Shown: positions 50,840 through 59,754 of the stretch, piece after piece
How positions within the stretch are numbered: position 1 is the first letter of the stretch
Layout of the letters: every line of letters begins with the position of its first letter
Origin: Nocardia abscessus
GTDB taxonomy: Bacteria; Actinomycetota; Actinomycetes; Mycobacteriales; Mycobacteriaceae
Reading direction: 5' to 3'
NCBI RefSeq assembly: GCF_015477775.1
Contig: NZ_JADLQO010000003.1
Location: 186,001-250,000, forward strand
Length of the DNA: 64,000 bases
The notes under the pieces: model-generated
Databases searched by the model: none
The model's input: only the letters and a program-made list of their open reading frames with translations
Told to the model about the DNA's origin: nothing
Program-made: the position numbers and the translations under genes

Positions 50840-52096
50840 TCAGCTCGCGCGCTGGGCGTAGGCAGCCGCGTATTCCTTGCGCGACCTGGTCGAGGTGTCG
50901 ACGTCGGTCGCGTTGGCCCGCAGCGCACCCACGGTCGCCTGCTCCTTCGGGATGTGCGCGAACGGGTCCCAGTTGAAGTGGCGGGTGGCGTTCGCCCAGG
51001 TGATCTTGTGGATGTCGGTGTCGTCGGCGCCTGCGGCCTGCAGTTCCCCGAGCACGAACTCCGGGGCATCGGGCCAGATCGAGTCCGAGTGCGGGTAGTC
51101 GCATTCCCACGCGATGTTGTCGATGCCGATGTCGTGGCGGAACTTCAGCGCGGTCTTGTCGGTGACGTAGCAGGCGAGCACGTGCTCGCGGAACACCTCG
51201 CTGGGCAGCTTGCCGCCGAAGTCGCGGCGCAGCCAGCGCTGATTGGTGTAGTGCCGGTCGGAGCGGTCCAGGAAGAACGGGATCCAGCCGACGCCGCCTT
51301 CGGACAGCGCGATCTTCAGTTTCGGGTAGGTGCGGAACGCGGGGCCCCACAACAGATCCTGGGCCGCGATCAGCGAGATGCTCGGCGCCAGCACCATCAA
51401 GTTGTCGATGGGCGCGTCCTGCGCCAGCCGCAGCACGCCGAAGCCTTGGCCGATATGCAGGTTCATCACCGTGTCGTTGTCCGACAGGGCCTGGAAGACC
51501 GGCGCCCAGTAATCGAGATCGTGGTAGCTGGGCAAGCCGTCGATGTGCGGCAGCTCCGGCATGGTCACCGAGTGGCAGCCCCTGGCGGCCAGCCGCTCGA
51601 TCTCGGCGACCGCCAGCGCCGGGTCCCACATCGGCAGGATCCCGATCGGAATGAAGCGGCCCGGGTAGGCGCCTGCCCAGTCCTCGATGTGCCAGTCGTT
51701 GTACGCCGAGATCATCGCGACGGTGATCTCGTCCTGGCCGCCGCGGCTGAGGTGGCCCGCGCTGAAGCCGGTGAACGTGGGGAAGCACATGGAGGCGAGG
51801 ACGCCGTTGGCGTCCATGTCGCGGACGCGGTCGTGCACGTCGTAGACCGCGGGCCGCATCTCGGCGTATCCGGCCGGGTCCTTGCCCCATTCCTCGGCGG
51901 GCCAGGTGACGACGGCGTTGAGACCGGCCACGCCGGTGGGCCGGTCGCGGTATACCCACCGGTCGATGCCGTTGTCGTCGACAACGACCTTCGGTGCGAG
52001 ATCGGCCCACTTCTTCGGAACGTGGCCGTCGAACATGTCGAGCGGCTCGACCACATGGTCGTCGATGCTCACCAGGATCATGTCGTCGATGTTCAC
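50840..52096 (-). CDS. amidohydrolase-2 family metalloenzyme (ACMSD-like)
   Basis: 418 residues from the GTG at 52096 (GAGGAG about 7 bases ahead). TIM-barrel metal motifs are VSIDDHVVEP at the first strand (DxH-type rather than HxH), NLHIGQGFG in the middle, and ECDYPHSDSIWP late, with the metal-binding Asp. Relatives include aminocarboxymuconate-semialdehyde decarboxylase and mycobacterial catabolic hydrolases, which decarboxylate or hydrolyse ring-derived acids. A GAGAAT-type box is about 75 bases before the start. Confidence 0.9.
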   Translation of the reverse strand: MNIDDMILVSIDDHVVEPLDMFDGHVPKKWADLAPKVVVDDNGIDRWVYRDRPTGVAGLNAVVTWPAEEWGKDPAGYAEMRPAVYDVHDRVRDMDANGVLASMCFPTFTGFSAGHLSRGGQDEITVAMISAYNDWHIEDWAGAYPGRFIPIGILPMWDPALAVAEIERLAARGCHSVTMPELPHIDGLPSYHDLDYWAPVFQALSDNDTVMNLHIGQGFGVLRLAQDAPIDNLMVLAPSISLIAAQDLLWGPAFRTYPKLKIALSEGGVGWIPFFLDRSDRHYTNQRWLRRDFGGKLPSEVFREHVLACYVTDKTALKFRHDIGIDNIAWECDYPHSDSIWPDAPEFVLGELQAAGADDTDIHKITWANATRHFNWDPFAHIPKEQATVGALRANATDVDTSTRSRKEYAAAYAQRAS

Positions 52097-52478
52097 GTGA
52101 CTCCTCGCTGTTCGTACGCTGCGCCGGGGGTGCGCCCCGGCGATCCGAGACGGTAAATCTTCAATGAAGAGAATGGCGCTCTCGTAGCTGTAATAGACGA
52201 TACACCCATGATTGGGGCCTGGTCGACACTCCGTCGGTACAGCCGCGCTCGGTCTCCGCCCGGCGCATGCCTTGCCGCGGCCGTCACTTCCTTCTCGCAA
52301 ATGAAGAATTCAATTTCCGCTGAATCGGCCGCGGACCGCAATCGCAGCAAGCTCCGAATGAATGACAATCGGACCCCGAGCGGAACTGGACGGGCATACC
52401 GAATTCCGGCTCCCCCCATCGGAATGGCGGATATCCGCGGGATCGGCACGCTGACCCGGTACTGCTGAGCCGTGCGGA
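52097..52478. other. intergenic region carrying an operator
   Basis: 382 bases between the start of one amidohydrolase gene and the end of another. The operator at 52169-52183 is the only element recognised. Reading frames in 52208-52468 have no family resemblance, and I do not call a gene there. Confidence 0.5.
52169..52183. promoter_or_regulatory. GAGAAT-type operator before the amidohydrolase/EthD-like pair
   Basis: GAGAAT-GGC-GCTCTC, 10 of 12 arm positions, with GAGA...TCTC symmetric. It is about 73 bases upstream of the amidohydrolase start at 52096. Confidence 0.6.
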
Positions 52479-53855
52479 CTAGCCGTCCGCCACATGCACA
52501 GGGGTGCCGTCCACGATCGTGGCCGCGACCAGGTCCCGGTCCGGGACGGTGACCTCCTGCGGCGGCACGCGCAGCAGGGTCAGGTCGGCGACCTCCCCGG
52601 CGGCGATGCCGCGTGGCACGCTCGGCCGGTCGGGGTGTCCGGCGAACAAGGCGAGTGCGGCGGCCGGCGACAACCGCTCCGGGCCAGGCTCGCGCTCGAT
52701 GGCCGCGCGCACCACCCGCCACGGGTCCGGGTCGCCGAACGGAGCGTCGGTGCCCGCCGCGACACCGACTCCGGCGGCCTGCAAGGAGCCGAGCCGCCAC
52801 AGGTCGCACCGGTCCTCGGCGGCCACCTCGCGGGCGTACTGCTCGGCCCGCTCCACCGGGAAATGCGGTTGGGTGATCACCGGAATCCCGTTGCGGCGCA
52901 ACCATTCCATGCTGTCGACCGGCACCATGGCGCCGTGCTCGATCCGGTCGCCGGCCAGCGCCCCGGCCTCGTCGACGGCCGCGATGGTCAGGATCAGCTG
53001 CACCCGGGTCACGCAGTGCACCGCGACGGGTCTGCCCGCCAGGTGTGCTGCCCGGACGAGTGCGACGAACTCCGGCAGCGGGGGAAGCGCGGTGTCATCG
53101 AGCAGGATCTTGGTGGGTCCCAACGAGAATCGCGGCTGCCCTGGATCGGTCACGCCGGGCGGCGCCATGCAGTGCACCCGCTGCCGGATCTTCCCGGCCG
53201 CCACCGCCTCGCCGAGGGCGTCGATGTCATCCTGGGACAATCCCGGTGTCGCGTCGGTGTAGCCGGTGACGCCTGCCGCCGCGGCCCGAGCGCTGATCAG
53301 CGCCGGATCGGCCGTGCCGGCAGGCACTCTGGTGCCGAGCCAGGAGTCCAACCGCCACAGTCGTCCGTTCGCCGCACCGTGCGAGTCGCGCTCCACGCCA
53401 GGAAGCGCGCAGGCATTCGCCCCCGTATCCTGGCAGCCGCGGGAGTTCAGCACCCACAGCGCACCGGACCGGTGCTGGATCCGCACCGGCCGATCCGGGA
53501 CCAGATGGTCGAGCACAGCGCGGTCGAGCGGACCAGCGACACTCTCGTGGTAGCCGACGCCGCGAATCCACTGTCCTGCCGGTAGCTCGGCGTCGGCCCG
53601 GCGCAGCGCCGCGGCGAACTCGATGGCGTCCCGCACTCCGGGCGGGCCGACCGGTACGGACCCGGCCTGCGCGGCGAGCGCCCGCAGATGGATGTGGTGG
53701 TCGTGCAGTCCGGGCAGCAACCATCCGCCGTGCGCATCCAGGTCGTCCTCGCCGGGCAGCGGACGCAACCCGGTGGCGCACTCGACGATGCGCCCGCCGC
53801 GCCAGCGCACGTCGGTGTGCGGGCTTCCGGTCAGCGTGGCGTTGCGAATCAGCAT
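52479..53855 (-). CDS. amidohydrolase family 3 (YtcJ-like) protein
   Basis: 458 residues. It begins MLIRNATLTGSPHTDVRW, the usual beta-sandwich strand, followed by LLPGLHDHHIHLRAL with the HxH metal motif. VAVHCVTRVQLILT, RIEHGAMVPVDSMEWL and AAGTDAPFGDPDPW supply the later His and Asp ligands; the end re-enters the sandwich with AAGEVADLTLLRVPP. It is somewhat shorter than most YtcJ proteins (about 540). It probably hydrolyses an amide or ester. It is the last gene of the operon 57002-52479, 7 bases after the MaoC-type gene. Confidence 0.9.
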   Translation of the reverse strand: MLIRNATLTGSPHTDVRWRGGRIVECATGLRPLPGEDDLDAHGGWLLPGLHDHHIHLRALAAQAGSVPVGPPGVRDAIEFAAALRRADAELPAGQWIRGVGYHESVAGPLDRAVLDHLVPDRPVRIQHRSGALWVLNSRGCQDTGANACALPGVERDSHGAANGRLWRLDSWLGTRVPAGTADPALISARAAAAGVTGYTDATPGLSQDDIDALGEAVAAGKIRQRVHCMAPPGVTDPGQPRFSLGPTKILLDDTALPPLPEFVALVRAAHLAGRPVAVHCVTRVQLILTIAAVDEAGALAGDRIEHGAMVPVDSMEWLRRNGIPVITQPHFPVERAEQYAREVAAEDRCDLWRLGSLQAAGVGVAAGTDAPFGDPDPWRVVRAAIEREPGPERLSPAAALALFAGHPDRPSVPRGIAAGEVADLTLLRVPPQEVTVPDRDLVAATIVDGTPVHVADG

Positions 53856-53862
53856 GTGCCGC

Positions 53863-54315
53863 TCAGGCCAGGTACCTGACCACGTGCTCGGCGACGCAGG
53901 CCGGCTTGTCCGCGCCCTCGGCGGTGATCGTCACGGTGCGTTCGGCCTGGACCCCGCCGGGCACATCGGTGACGGCGGTGAGGGTGACGGTGCCGCGCAC
54001 CCGGCTGCCGACCCGGACGGGACTGATGAAGCGCGCTTTGTTCAGCCCGTAGTTGATCGCCATCCGGGCCGACCGCACGGTCATCAGCTGCTGACTGATC
54101 GGGGCGAGCAGTGCGAGAGTGAGGAACCCGTGCGCGATGGTGGCTCCGTACGGGCCGTCGACGGCGCGGTCGGGGTCGACGTGGATCCACTGGTGGTCGC
54201 CGGTCGCCTCGGCGAACAGATCGATGCGCCGCTGGTCGATCTCGATCCACTCACCGGGCCCGAGCGCGGTGCCCACCGCGGCGCGCAAGGCGTCGAAATC
54301 ATGGAAATCGGTCAT
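53863..54315 (-). CDS. MaoC-type (R)-specific enoyl-CoA hydratase
   Basis: 150-residue single hotdog with the hydratase-2 motif: FAEATGDHQWIHVDPDRA, putting the catalytic Asp at 40 and His at 45, then PYGATIAHGFLTLAL. This length and motif are standard for PhaJ/MaoC-like proteins, which hydrate trans-2-enoyl-CoA to the (R)-3-hydroxyacyl-CoA. It lies between the FadD3-like ligase (66 bases) and the amidohydrolase-3 gene. Confidence 0.92.
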   Translation of the reverse strand: MTDFHDFDALRAAVGTALGPGEWIEIDQRRIDLFAEATGDHQWIHVDPDRAVDGPYGATIAHGFLTLALLAPISQQLMTVRSARMAINYGLNKARFISPVRVGSRVRGTVTLTAVTDVPGGVQAERTVTITAEGADKPACVAEHVVRYLA

Positions 54316-54381
54316 GCGGCATCCCTTCGACGATCGACGTGAGCACGATATCGGGCGCGTGAACCCGGCGCCTCGTCGCCG

Positions 54382-55809
54382 CTACCGCAGCTGATCCTTC
54401 ATCACCTTGCCGGTCGCGTTCAGCGGCAATGCGCCCAGAAAGCACACCGAGCGCGGAACCTTGTAGCCCGCCATTCGGTCCCGGCTCCAGGCGATCAGCT
54501 CGTCTTCGGTGATCGGATGCTTGGTCACCACGAAGGCACGGCAGACCTGTCCGAGTCGTTCGTCCGGGACACCGATGACTGCGGCCTGCGCGACCGCGGG
54601 ATGTTCCAGCAGAAATCCCTCTATCTCGGCCGGATACGCGTTGAACCCACCGACGATGAACATGTCCTTCTTGCGGCCGATGATGCGCAGCCTGCCGTCG
54701 GAATCGAGACTGCCGAGATCGCCGGTGTGCAGCCAGCCGTCGGCGTCGATCGCCTCGGCCGTCGCCTGCGGATCGTCCAGGTAGCCCTGCATCACGCTGT
54801 AGCCGCGGACGAGAACCTCACCGTCATCGGCGATGCGGACCTCGACACCGTCGCAAGCCTGTCCGACGGTCGTCGCGATCTGCTCGAAGGTGTCCCCGGG
54901 CCGCGACGCGGTGGCGGTGCCCGCCTCGGTCAACCCGTATCCGGTCATGATCGACTGGAACGGAAGTTCCTCGCGCACCCGGCGGATGAGCTCGACGGGG
55001 ATGTCGGCCGCTCCGGTGACCGCCGCTCGCAACGACGAGAGATCGTGCTCGCCCGCGGCCTCCAGCAGCGAATGGTAGAGGGTCGGCGGGCCCGGCAGCA
55101 TCGTGATCCGCTCCCGTTCCACCAGTTCCAGCACCCGATCGACGTCGAACACCGGCACCGGAAGGATCGTCGCGCCACGGATGAGCGACGCGACGAGACC
55201 CGCTTTGTAGCCGAAGGTGTGGAAGAACGGGTTGACGATCAGATAGCGATCGCCCTCCCGCAGATCCGCCAGATCGCACCACTCCGCGTAGAGCCGCAGC
55301 GTCTGCGCGTGATTCATCATCACGCCCTTGGGACGGCCGGTGGTGCCGGAGGTGTAGACGATGTCGGCGATGTCGGTGCCTGCCACGCTCCGTTCGAACG
55401 GAGCGCCGCTGTCCAGGAAATCCGACTTCAGATCGATCACCGGCACCTCGGCGGCGCCGGTGTAGTCGACGCCGAGGAAGCCCTGCTGGACCAGCACCGC
55501 TTTGGCGCCGCTGCGGCGGATGACGTCGCCGGCTTCCTCCGCCTTGAAGCGGGTGTTCACCGGTACCAGCACGCCACCCGCGGTCAGCAGGCCGAATGCC
55601 GCGACGATCCACTCCGCCGAATTCGGCGCCCAGATCGCCGCCCGGTCGCCCTTCTCGATGCCCGCCGCGGCGAACGCCCCCGCGGCCCGGCGTACTCGGT
55701 CCGCGAGTTCGGCGAAGCTCCACCGCAGGTCCCCGTCGACGACCGCTTCGGCATCGCCGAAGCGGTCCGCCGTCGTCAGCACCATCTGCGGGATGGTCTG
55801 CCAGGTCAT
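54382..55809 (-). CDS. AMP-forming acyl-CoA ligase, FadD3-like
   Basis: 475 residues, short for the superfamily but the length of FadD3-type ligases. Motifs: DIVYTSGTTGRPKGVMMNHAQ, GYGLTEAGTA, LHTGDLGSLDSDGRLRIIGR, DMFIVGGFNAYPAEIE and NATGKVMKDQLR. The overall flow (DRYLIVNPFFHTFGYKAGL; ITMLPGPPTLYHSLL) follows mycobacterial FadD3, which activates the indanedione propionate left from steroid rings C/D. Whether the substrate here is the same is open, since no IpdAB/KstR2 genes accompany it. The ATG overlaps the upstream amidohydrolase stop by 4 bp. Confidence 0.88.
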   Translation of the reverse strand: MTWQTIPQMVLTTADRFGDAEAVVDGDLRWSFAELADRVRRAAGAFAAAGIEKGDRAAIWAPNSAEWIVAAFGLLTAGGVLVPVNTRFKAEEAGDVIRRSGAKAVLVQQGFLGVDYTGAAEVPVIDLKSDFLDSGAPFERSVAGTDIADIVYTSGTTGRPKGVMMNHAQTLRLYAEWCDLADLREGDRYLIVNPFFHTFGYKAGLVASLIRGATILPVPVFDVDRVLELVERERITMLPGPPTLYHSLLEAAGEHDLSSLRAAVTGAADIPVELIRRVREELPFQSIMTGYGLTEAGTATASRPGDTFEQIATTVGQACDGVEVRIADDGEVLVRGYSVMQGYLDDPQATAEAIDADGWLHTGDLGSLDSDGRLRIIGRKKDMFIVGGFNAYPAEIEGFLLEHPAVAQAAVIGVPDERLGQVCRAFVVTKHPITEDELIAWSRDRMAGYKVPRSVCFLGALPLNATGKVMKDQLR

Positions 55810-57002
55810 ACCTTCAGCAGCCGTGCCAGGTTCCCGCCCATGATCTTCGCTTGGTTCTCCAGCGGCATGTCCTTGATCTCGTGGATGTAGCGCGCCGGCT
55901 CGGCCAGGCCCTCCGGATGCGGCCAGTCGGAACCGAACAGCACGTGATCTGCGCCGATGACGCTGGACAGCCGTTCCAGATCCTCTTCCCAGAAGGGGCT
56001 GACGTAGAGGCTCTGCTTGATGGCCTCGATCGGGTCGCGGAACCCGAAGCCCTCCGGCGCCTTCTTGTAGACGTCGGACAGCTGCTGCAGCAGCGGCTCC
56101 AGCCAGGCGGAGCCGTTCTCGATGACGGCGATCTTCAGCTCCGGGAAGCGGTTGAGCGCGCCGTGGCAGACCCAGGACGCCACCGCGTCGGTGACCGGAC
56201 GCCATTGGTTGGTCATCGCGAAGGTGTTGGTCTTGAACGGCAGCATCTCGAGGGAGCTGCCCTCCCATTCGGCGTCGAAGCGCGAGTAGCCGCTGTCCGA
56301 GGAGTGCATGGTGACCAGCACGTCGAGCTCGACGACCCGCTTCCAGAACGGATCGAACTCCGGCAGTGCGAACGAGCGCATGCCCTTGAAGCCGGGCACC
56401 GGAGCCGGGCGGACCAGGATCGCCTTGGCGCCGTGCTCGACGACGCACCAGTTCAGCTCCTCGATCGCCTTCTCGACGATCGGCAGGGTGACCACCGGGA
56501 CGGTGAAGATCCGGTCGGAGTGCACGAAGTTGCCGTCTCGGCCCCAGGTCTCGAGCATCCACTGGTTCAGCGAGTGGATCACCGCGTGGATCAGCTCGGG
56601 ATGGTTGCGCATGCGTTCCTCGACCAGGCTGGCCAGGGTCGGGAACATGAGCGCGCGCTGCAGCTGCAGCTCGTCCATGACCTTCAGGCGTTCCACCGGG
56701 TCGCGGAAGGCCTGGATGGCGCGCATCGGCTCACCGAAGATCTCGCGCCTGCTCTTGCCCTCGGGATTGCCGTGCTTGAAGTACTCCTCCATGGCGCCGG
56801 GCCGGGCCACGACATCGAAGGTGGGATTGGGGATGTACTCGCTGATCTGGCCGAGCACCGCGATCTTGGTGCGCCCGTTGATCTCGACGTACTGGATGGT
56901 CCCCGCGTACTCCTTGGGCAGGTATTTGGTGAGGGCGTCCTTGGTCTCGTACAGGTGGTTGTCGGCGTCGAAGAGCTGATAGGGCAGCTCGACTTTGGTC
57001 AT
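55806..57002 (-). CDS. amidohydrolase-2 family metalloenzyme
   Basis: 398 residues. LFDADNHLYETKDAL is the first-strand metal motif (DxxNH type), VTMHSSDSGYSRF the central His region, and FGSDWPHPEGLAEP the late Asp motif. It is related to the amidohydrolase at 50840 but clearly a different branch. Relatives decarboxylate or hydrolyse unsaturated ring acids. It is the first gene of the operon 57002-52479 and overlaps the ligase by 4 bp; the perfect GAGAAT palindrome lies 22 bases before its start. Confidence 0.9.
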   Translation of the reverse strand: MTKVELPYQLFDADNHLYETKDALTKYLPKEYAGTIQYVEINGRTKIAVLGQISEYIPNPTFDVVARPGAMEEYFKHGNPEGKSRREIFGEPMRAIQAFRDPVERLKVMDELQLQRALMFPTLASLVEERMRNHPELIHAVIHSLNQWMLETWGRDGNFVHSDRIFTVPVVTLPIVEKAIEELNWCVVEHGAKAILVRPAPVPGFKGMRSFALPEFDPFWKRVVELDVLVTMHSSDSGYSRFDAEWEGSSLEMLPFKTNTFAMTNQWRPVTDAVASWVCHGALNRFPELKIAVIENGSAWLEPLLQQLSDVYKKAPEGFGFRDPIEAIKQSLYVSPFWEEDLERLSSVIGADHVLFGSDWPHPEGLAEPARYIHEIKDMPLENQAKIMGGNLARLLKV

Positions 57003-57024
57003 GGAATCCTCCTTGGCGAATAAT

Positions 57025-57039
57025 GAGAATGTTATTCTC
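57025..57039. promoter_or_regulatory. GAGAAT-N3-ATTCTC operator, perfect copy
   Basis: GAGAAT-GTT-ATTCTC, all 12 arm positions, between the amidohydrolase start (57002) and the end of the upstream ligase gene (57041). With the copy at 20279 it defines the consensus. Its position close to the ribosome site fits a repressor site. Confidence 0.78.
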
Positions 57040-57040
57040 T

Positions 57041-58606
57041 TCAGGGTTGCACCGCAACGCTCTCGGCGACGGCGCGCGTGGCGGCGAGATCCTCGCGGAC
57101 CACGAACTTGCGGATCTTGCCGCTGGCTGTCCGGGGGAAGTCCGCGACGACGTGCACTTCCTCCGGCCATTTCTGCTTGGCCAGTCCGGCGGTGGCGAAG
57201 TGGGCGCGCAACTCGTCCAGGCTCGGCACGGATCGGCCCGGCTGCAGGCGCAGCACCGCGGCGGTGCGCTCGCCGAGCCGGGCATCGGGCACGGCGACCG
57301 CCACCGCCTCGGTCACGCCGGGCAGGGTCAGCAGAACTTCCTCGACTTCGAGCGCGCTGATGTTCTCGCCGCCGCGAATGATCATGTCGGACTTGCGGTC
57401 GGTGATCGTCAGGTAACCGTCCGCGTCCAGCGCGCCGACGTCGCCGGTGTGGTACCAGCCGTCGTCGTCGAAGGCGGAGGCGGTGAGCTCGGGATCGGTG
57501 TAGCCCAGGCACAGATCCGGTCCGCGGCTGAGGATTTCGCCGTCCTCGGCCAACCGCAATTCCACGCCGGGGAGCGCGGCGCCGTCGGTGAACAGCCGCT
57601 TGGCCTCCGGTGCGGTGTGGTGCGATCCGGTGATCGAGGGGTGCTCGGTACTGCCGTAGGAGCGGTACACGGTGATGCCGATCCCGGCCAGCCGAGTGGT
57701 GACCACGGCGGGCACCGCCGCGCCACCCAGACCCGCGTAGCGCAGGTGTGGCAGGTGCGCGCGGGTGTAGTCCGGATGGTCGAGCAGGCTGGTGACGTAG
57801 TAGGGCACGCCGCCGCCCACGGTGAGCCGCTCGGTGAGCATCAACTCGAGCACCTTGCCCGGATCCCAGACATCGAGGAGGTTGATCGGCACCCGGTCGA
57901 GCACCGGGATCAGGAAGGCATTCACCATGCCGATGAAGTGACCGATCGGCGCGCCGGTCAGCTGGTCTCCTCGATCGGCCGGGTATATGCCGGCCAGCTG
58001 CCGGGTCTCGTGACCGAGCGTCTGGTGGCTGTGCACCACGCCTTTCGGGGCGCGGGTGGTGCCGGAGGTGAACGCGATCAGCGCGGGGCCCGCGGGATCG
58101 ACGGCAACGGTTCCCGGCAGGGGTTCCCGATCGAGCAGGTCCTCGAAATCGTCGCCGACCACGCCGACGATCGGGACGGGCTCGCGCAGGTCGGGAGCGA
58201 ACTCGGCGTTGCCGAACCGATCGGTGGTCACGAACACCTTCGGCCGGACCGCCGCCAGGATGTAGGCGACCTCCTTGCGTCCGTAGAAGTGCACGATCGG
58301 CACCACGGTCGTCCCGAGGAGGGCCGACGCCCAGAACACCGCCGCCGCCTCCATCCAGTTCGGCAGCTGGAAGGCGACCGCGTCGCCCGGGCCGACGCCG
58401 CGGCGGCGCAATCCGGCGGCCAGCCTGCGGGCGACGTTCTCGACGTCGGCGAAGGTGCCCGACCAAGGGCGCACCGCGGAGTGGACGCGGAACGCGGTGT
58501 CCGGCGCGGCGGCCAGTCCGGCGGCCAGGAGGTCGCCGATCGTCTCCGAGGTCCACCAACCCTCCTCCTGGTAGCGCTGGACCAGGTCGAGGGGGATCTT
58601 GCGCAT
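57041..58606 (-). CDS. AMP-forming acyl-CoA synthetase, cyclohexenecarboxylate-CoA-ligase-like
   Basis: 521 residues from the ATG at 58606; frame upstream of it runs through the operator. Motifs: IAFTSGTTRAPKGVVHSHQ, YRSYGSTEHP, YHTGDVGALDADGYLTITDR, DMIIRGGENISALEVEE and TASGKIRKFVVRE. The N-terminal EGWWTSETIGDLLAAG style resembles ligases of alicyclic and aromatic acids such as AliA. It is separated by only 38 bases from the next operon but has its own promoter with the boxes at 58655-58681. Confidence 0.9.
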   Translation of the reverse strand: MRKIPLDLVQRYQEEGWWTSETIGDLLAAGLAAAPDTAFRVHSAVRPWSGTFADVENVARRLAAGLRRRGVGPGDAVAFQLPNWMEAAAVFWASALLGTTVVPIVHFYGRKEVAYILAAVRPKVFVTTDRFGNAEFAPDLREPVPIVGVVGDDFEDLLDREPLPGTVAVDPAGPALIAFTSGTTRAPKGVVHSHQTLGHETRQLAGIYPADRGDQLTGAPIGHFIGMVNAFLIPVLDRVPINLLDVWDPGKVLELMLTERLTVGGGVPYYVTSLLDHPDYTRAHLPHLRYAGLGGAAVPAVVTTRLAGIGITVYRSYGSTEHPSITGSHHTAPEAKRLFTDGAALPGVELRLAEDGEILSRGPDLCLGYTDPELTASAFDDDGWYHTGDVGALDADGYLTITDRKSDMIIRGGENISALEVEEVLLTLPGVTEAVAVAVPDARLGERTAAVLRLQPGRSVPSLDELRAHFATAGLAKQKWPEEVHVVADFPRTASGKIRKFVVREDLAATRAVAESVAVQP

Positions 58607-58654
58607 CGTCGACTCCCATCCCGTGGCGGTGCGCCGCGCGAGATACGTATAGTG

Positions 58655-58681
58655 TTCTCTGAAACAGAGAATCACATTTCC
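58655..58681. promoter_or_regulatory. overlapping GAGAAT-type palindromes in the ligase/hydratase divergent promoter
   Basis: TTCTCTG-AAA-CAGAGAA at 58655-58671 is a perfect palindrome, and its right half starts a consensus-type box GAGAAT-CAC-ATTTCC at 58667-58681 (10 of 12). They lie between the ligase start (58606) and the hydratase start (58699). Confidence 0.65.
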
Positions 58682-58698
58682 TAATGGGAGAACAAGAC

Positions 58699-59415
58699 AT
58701 GGTCGAGCTCGAGCTGGACGCGGGATCGGCGGTCGTCACGATCAATCGCCCGCACGCCCGCAACGCCATCGCCCCGGCCACGATGGACGAACTGGAGAAG
58801 GCGATCGACGCCGCCTCCGGAGCCAGGGTCCTGGTCATCACCGGGGCGGGGGACCGTGCCTTCGTTTCCGGCGGAGACCTGAAGGAACTCGCCGCGTTGC
58901 GGACCGAGGAGCAGGCGGCGGCCATGGCCCGGCGGATGCGCGAGATCTGCGACCGGCTCGCCGCGTTCCCCGGCCCGGTGATCGCCGCGCTGAACGGGCA
59001 CGCCCTCGGCGGTGGTGCGGAGGTGGCGGTGGCCGCGGACATCCGGATCGCGGCCGACGACATCAAGATCGGGTTCAATCAGGTGTCGCTGGCGATCATG
59101 CCCGCGTGGGGTGGCGCCGAGCGGCTCGCCCGGCTGGTCGGCCCGGGCCGGGCGCTGCTGCTCGCGGGCTCGGGGACCATCCTCGACGCCGCGTCCGCCG
59201 AGCGGATCGGGTTGGTCGACCAGGTGTTGCCGCGCGCCGAATTCGACAAGGGCTGGCGCGCCGTGGCCCGGTCGCTGGCCAACTCGTCCGCCGCCGCGAT
59301 CAAGCGGGTGGTCGGCGGTGTGCCTCCGGAGGAGGCTGTCGCGGCGTTCGCCCGGCTCTGGGTGGCCGACGAGCACTGGCGCGCGGCGGATCGAGTGATG
59401 AACCGCGCCAGATGA
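58699..59415 (+). CDS. enoyl-CoA hydratase/isomerase family protein
   Basis: 238-residue crotonase, slightly short. GAGDRAFVSGGDLKEL and NGHALGGGAEVAV form the oxyanion hole; NQVSLAIMPAWGGAERL sits in the second catalytic region, with Ala-Trp-Gly-Gly instead of Glu-Gly. I use ATG 58699 because GGGAG lies 8 bases ahead; ATG 58684 is the alternative. It is a single-gene unit divergent from the acyl-CoA ligase, under the boxes at 58655-58681. Confidence 0.9.
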   Translation: MVELELDAGSAVVTINRPHARNAIAPATMDELEKAIDAASGARVLVITGAGDRAFVSGGDLKELAALRTEEQAAAMARRMREICDRLAAFPGPVIAALNGHALGGGAEVAVAADIRIAADDIKIGFNQVSLAIMPAWGGAERLARLVGPGRALLLAGSGTILDAASAERIGLVDQVLPRAEFDKGWRAVARSLANSSAAAIKRVVGGVPPEEAVAAFARLWVADEHWRAADRVMNRAR

Positions 59416-59754
59416 TTTCGTGCAGTCACGGCCGTGGGGCGGCATGGCTGGACGGAGTGAATGTTGTGCCAATAGTGATGTAGATCACATACTGCATATT
59501 TGCGAGGTAGGTATCACGGATGCGAGAACCAACTTACGGTGTGATCGGTAGGTCTCCCGGTGGAGCGAGGCGATGGTCCGTCAGCAGCCCTGGCGCTCCG
59601 TTCACTTCCCGGATCGACCTCTCGGCTCGGCGTGCGGCCGCCGTCGAGGCGACGGTTCCGCCGATTCCAGTGTCGGCGCGACCAGCGGCGCCCGATGCCG
59701 GGCCCGCGGTCGGACCTGCCCGGAACTGCACGTTCGATAACGGGATGAGTAACC
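59416..59754. other. intergenic region with a CRP-like site
   Basis: 339 bases between the hydratase and a gene of unknown function. The symmetric site at 59475-59488 is the only element I recognise. Short reading frames at 59520-59750 look random. Confidence 0.45.
59475..59488. promoter_or_regulatory. possible CRP-type binding site
   Basis: GTGAT-GTAG-ATCAC is a perfect palindrome, and the wider context A-GTGA-N6-TCAC-A fits the actinobacterial CRP/GlxR pattern. The nearest downstream start is 267 bases away, so the target gene is unclear. Confidence 0.4.

Noticed and set aside
52208..52468. 86-codon plus-strand frame between two amidohydrolase genes
   Set aside because: No ribosome site, no family resemblance, and codon use unlike neighbouring genes.
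20279..58681. Assignment of the promoters to KstR or KstR2
   Set aside because: The palindromes have GAGAAT/ATTCTC arms, not the AAC-N-GTT-type or CAAG-NN-CTTG-type cores known for KstR and KstR2.
55806..59078. 1090-codon continuous minus-strand frame suggesting a giant fusion protein
   Set aside because: Only the part below 57002 is a real gene. The rest runs out of frame through the ligase at 57041 and antisense to the hydratase at 58699.
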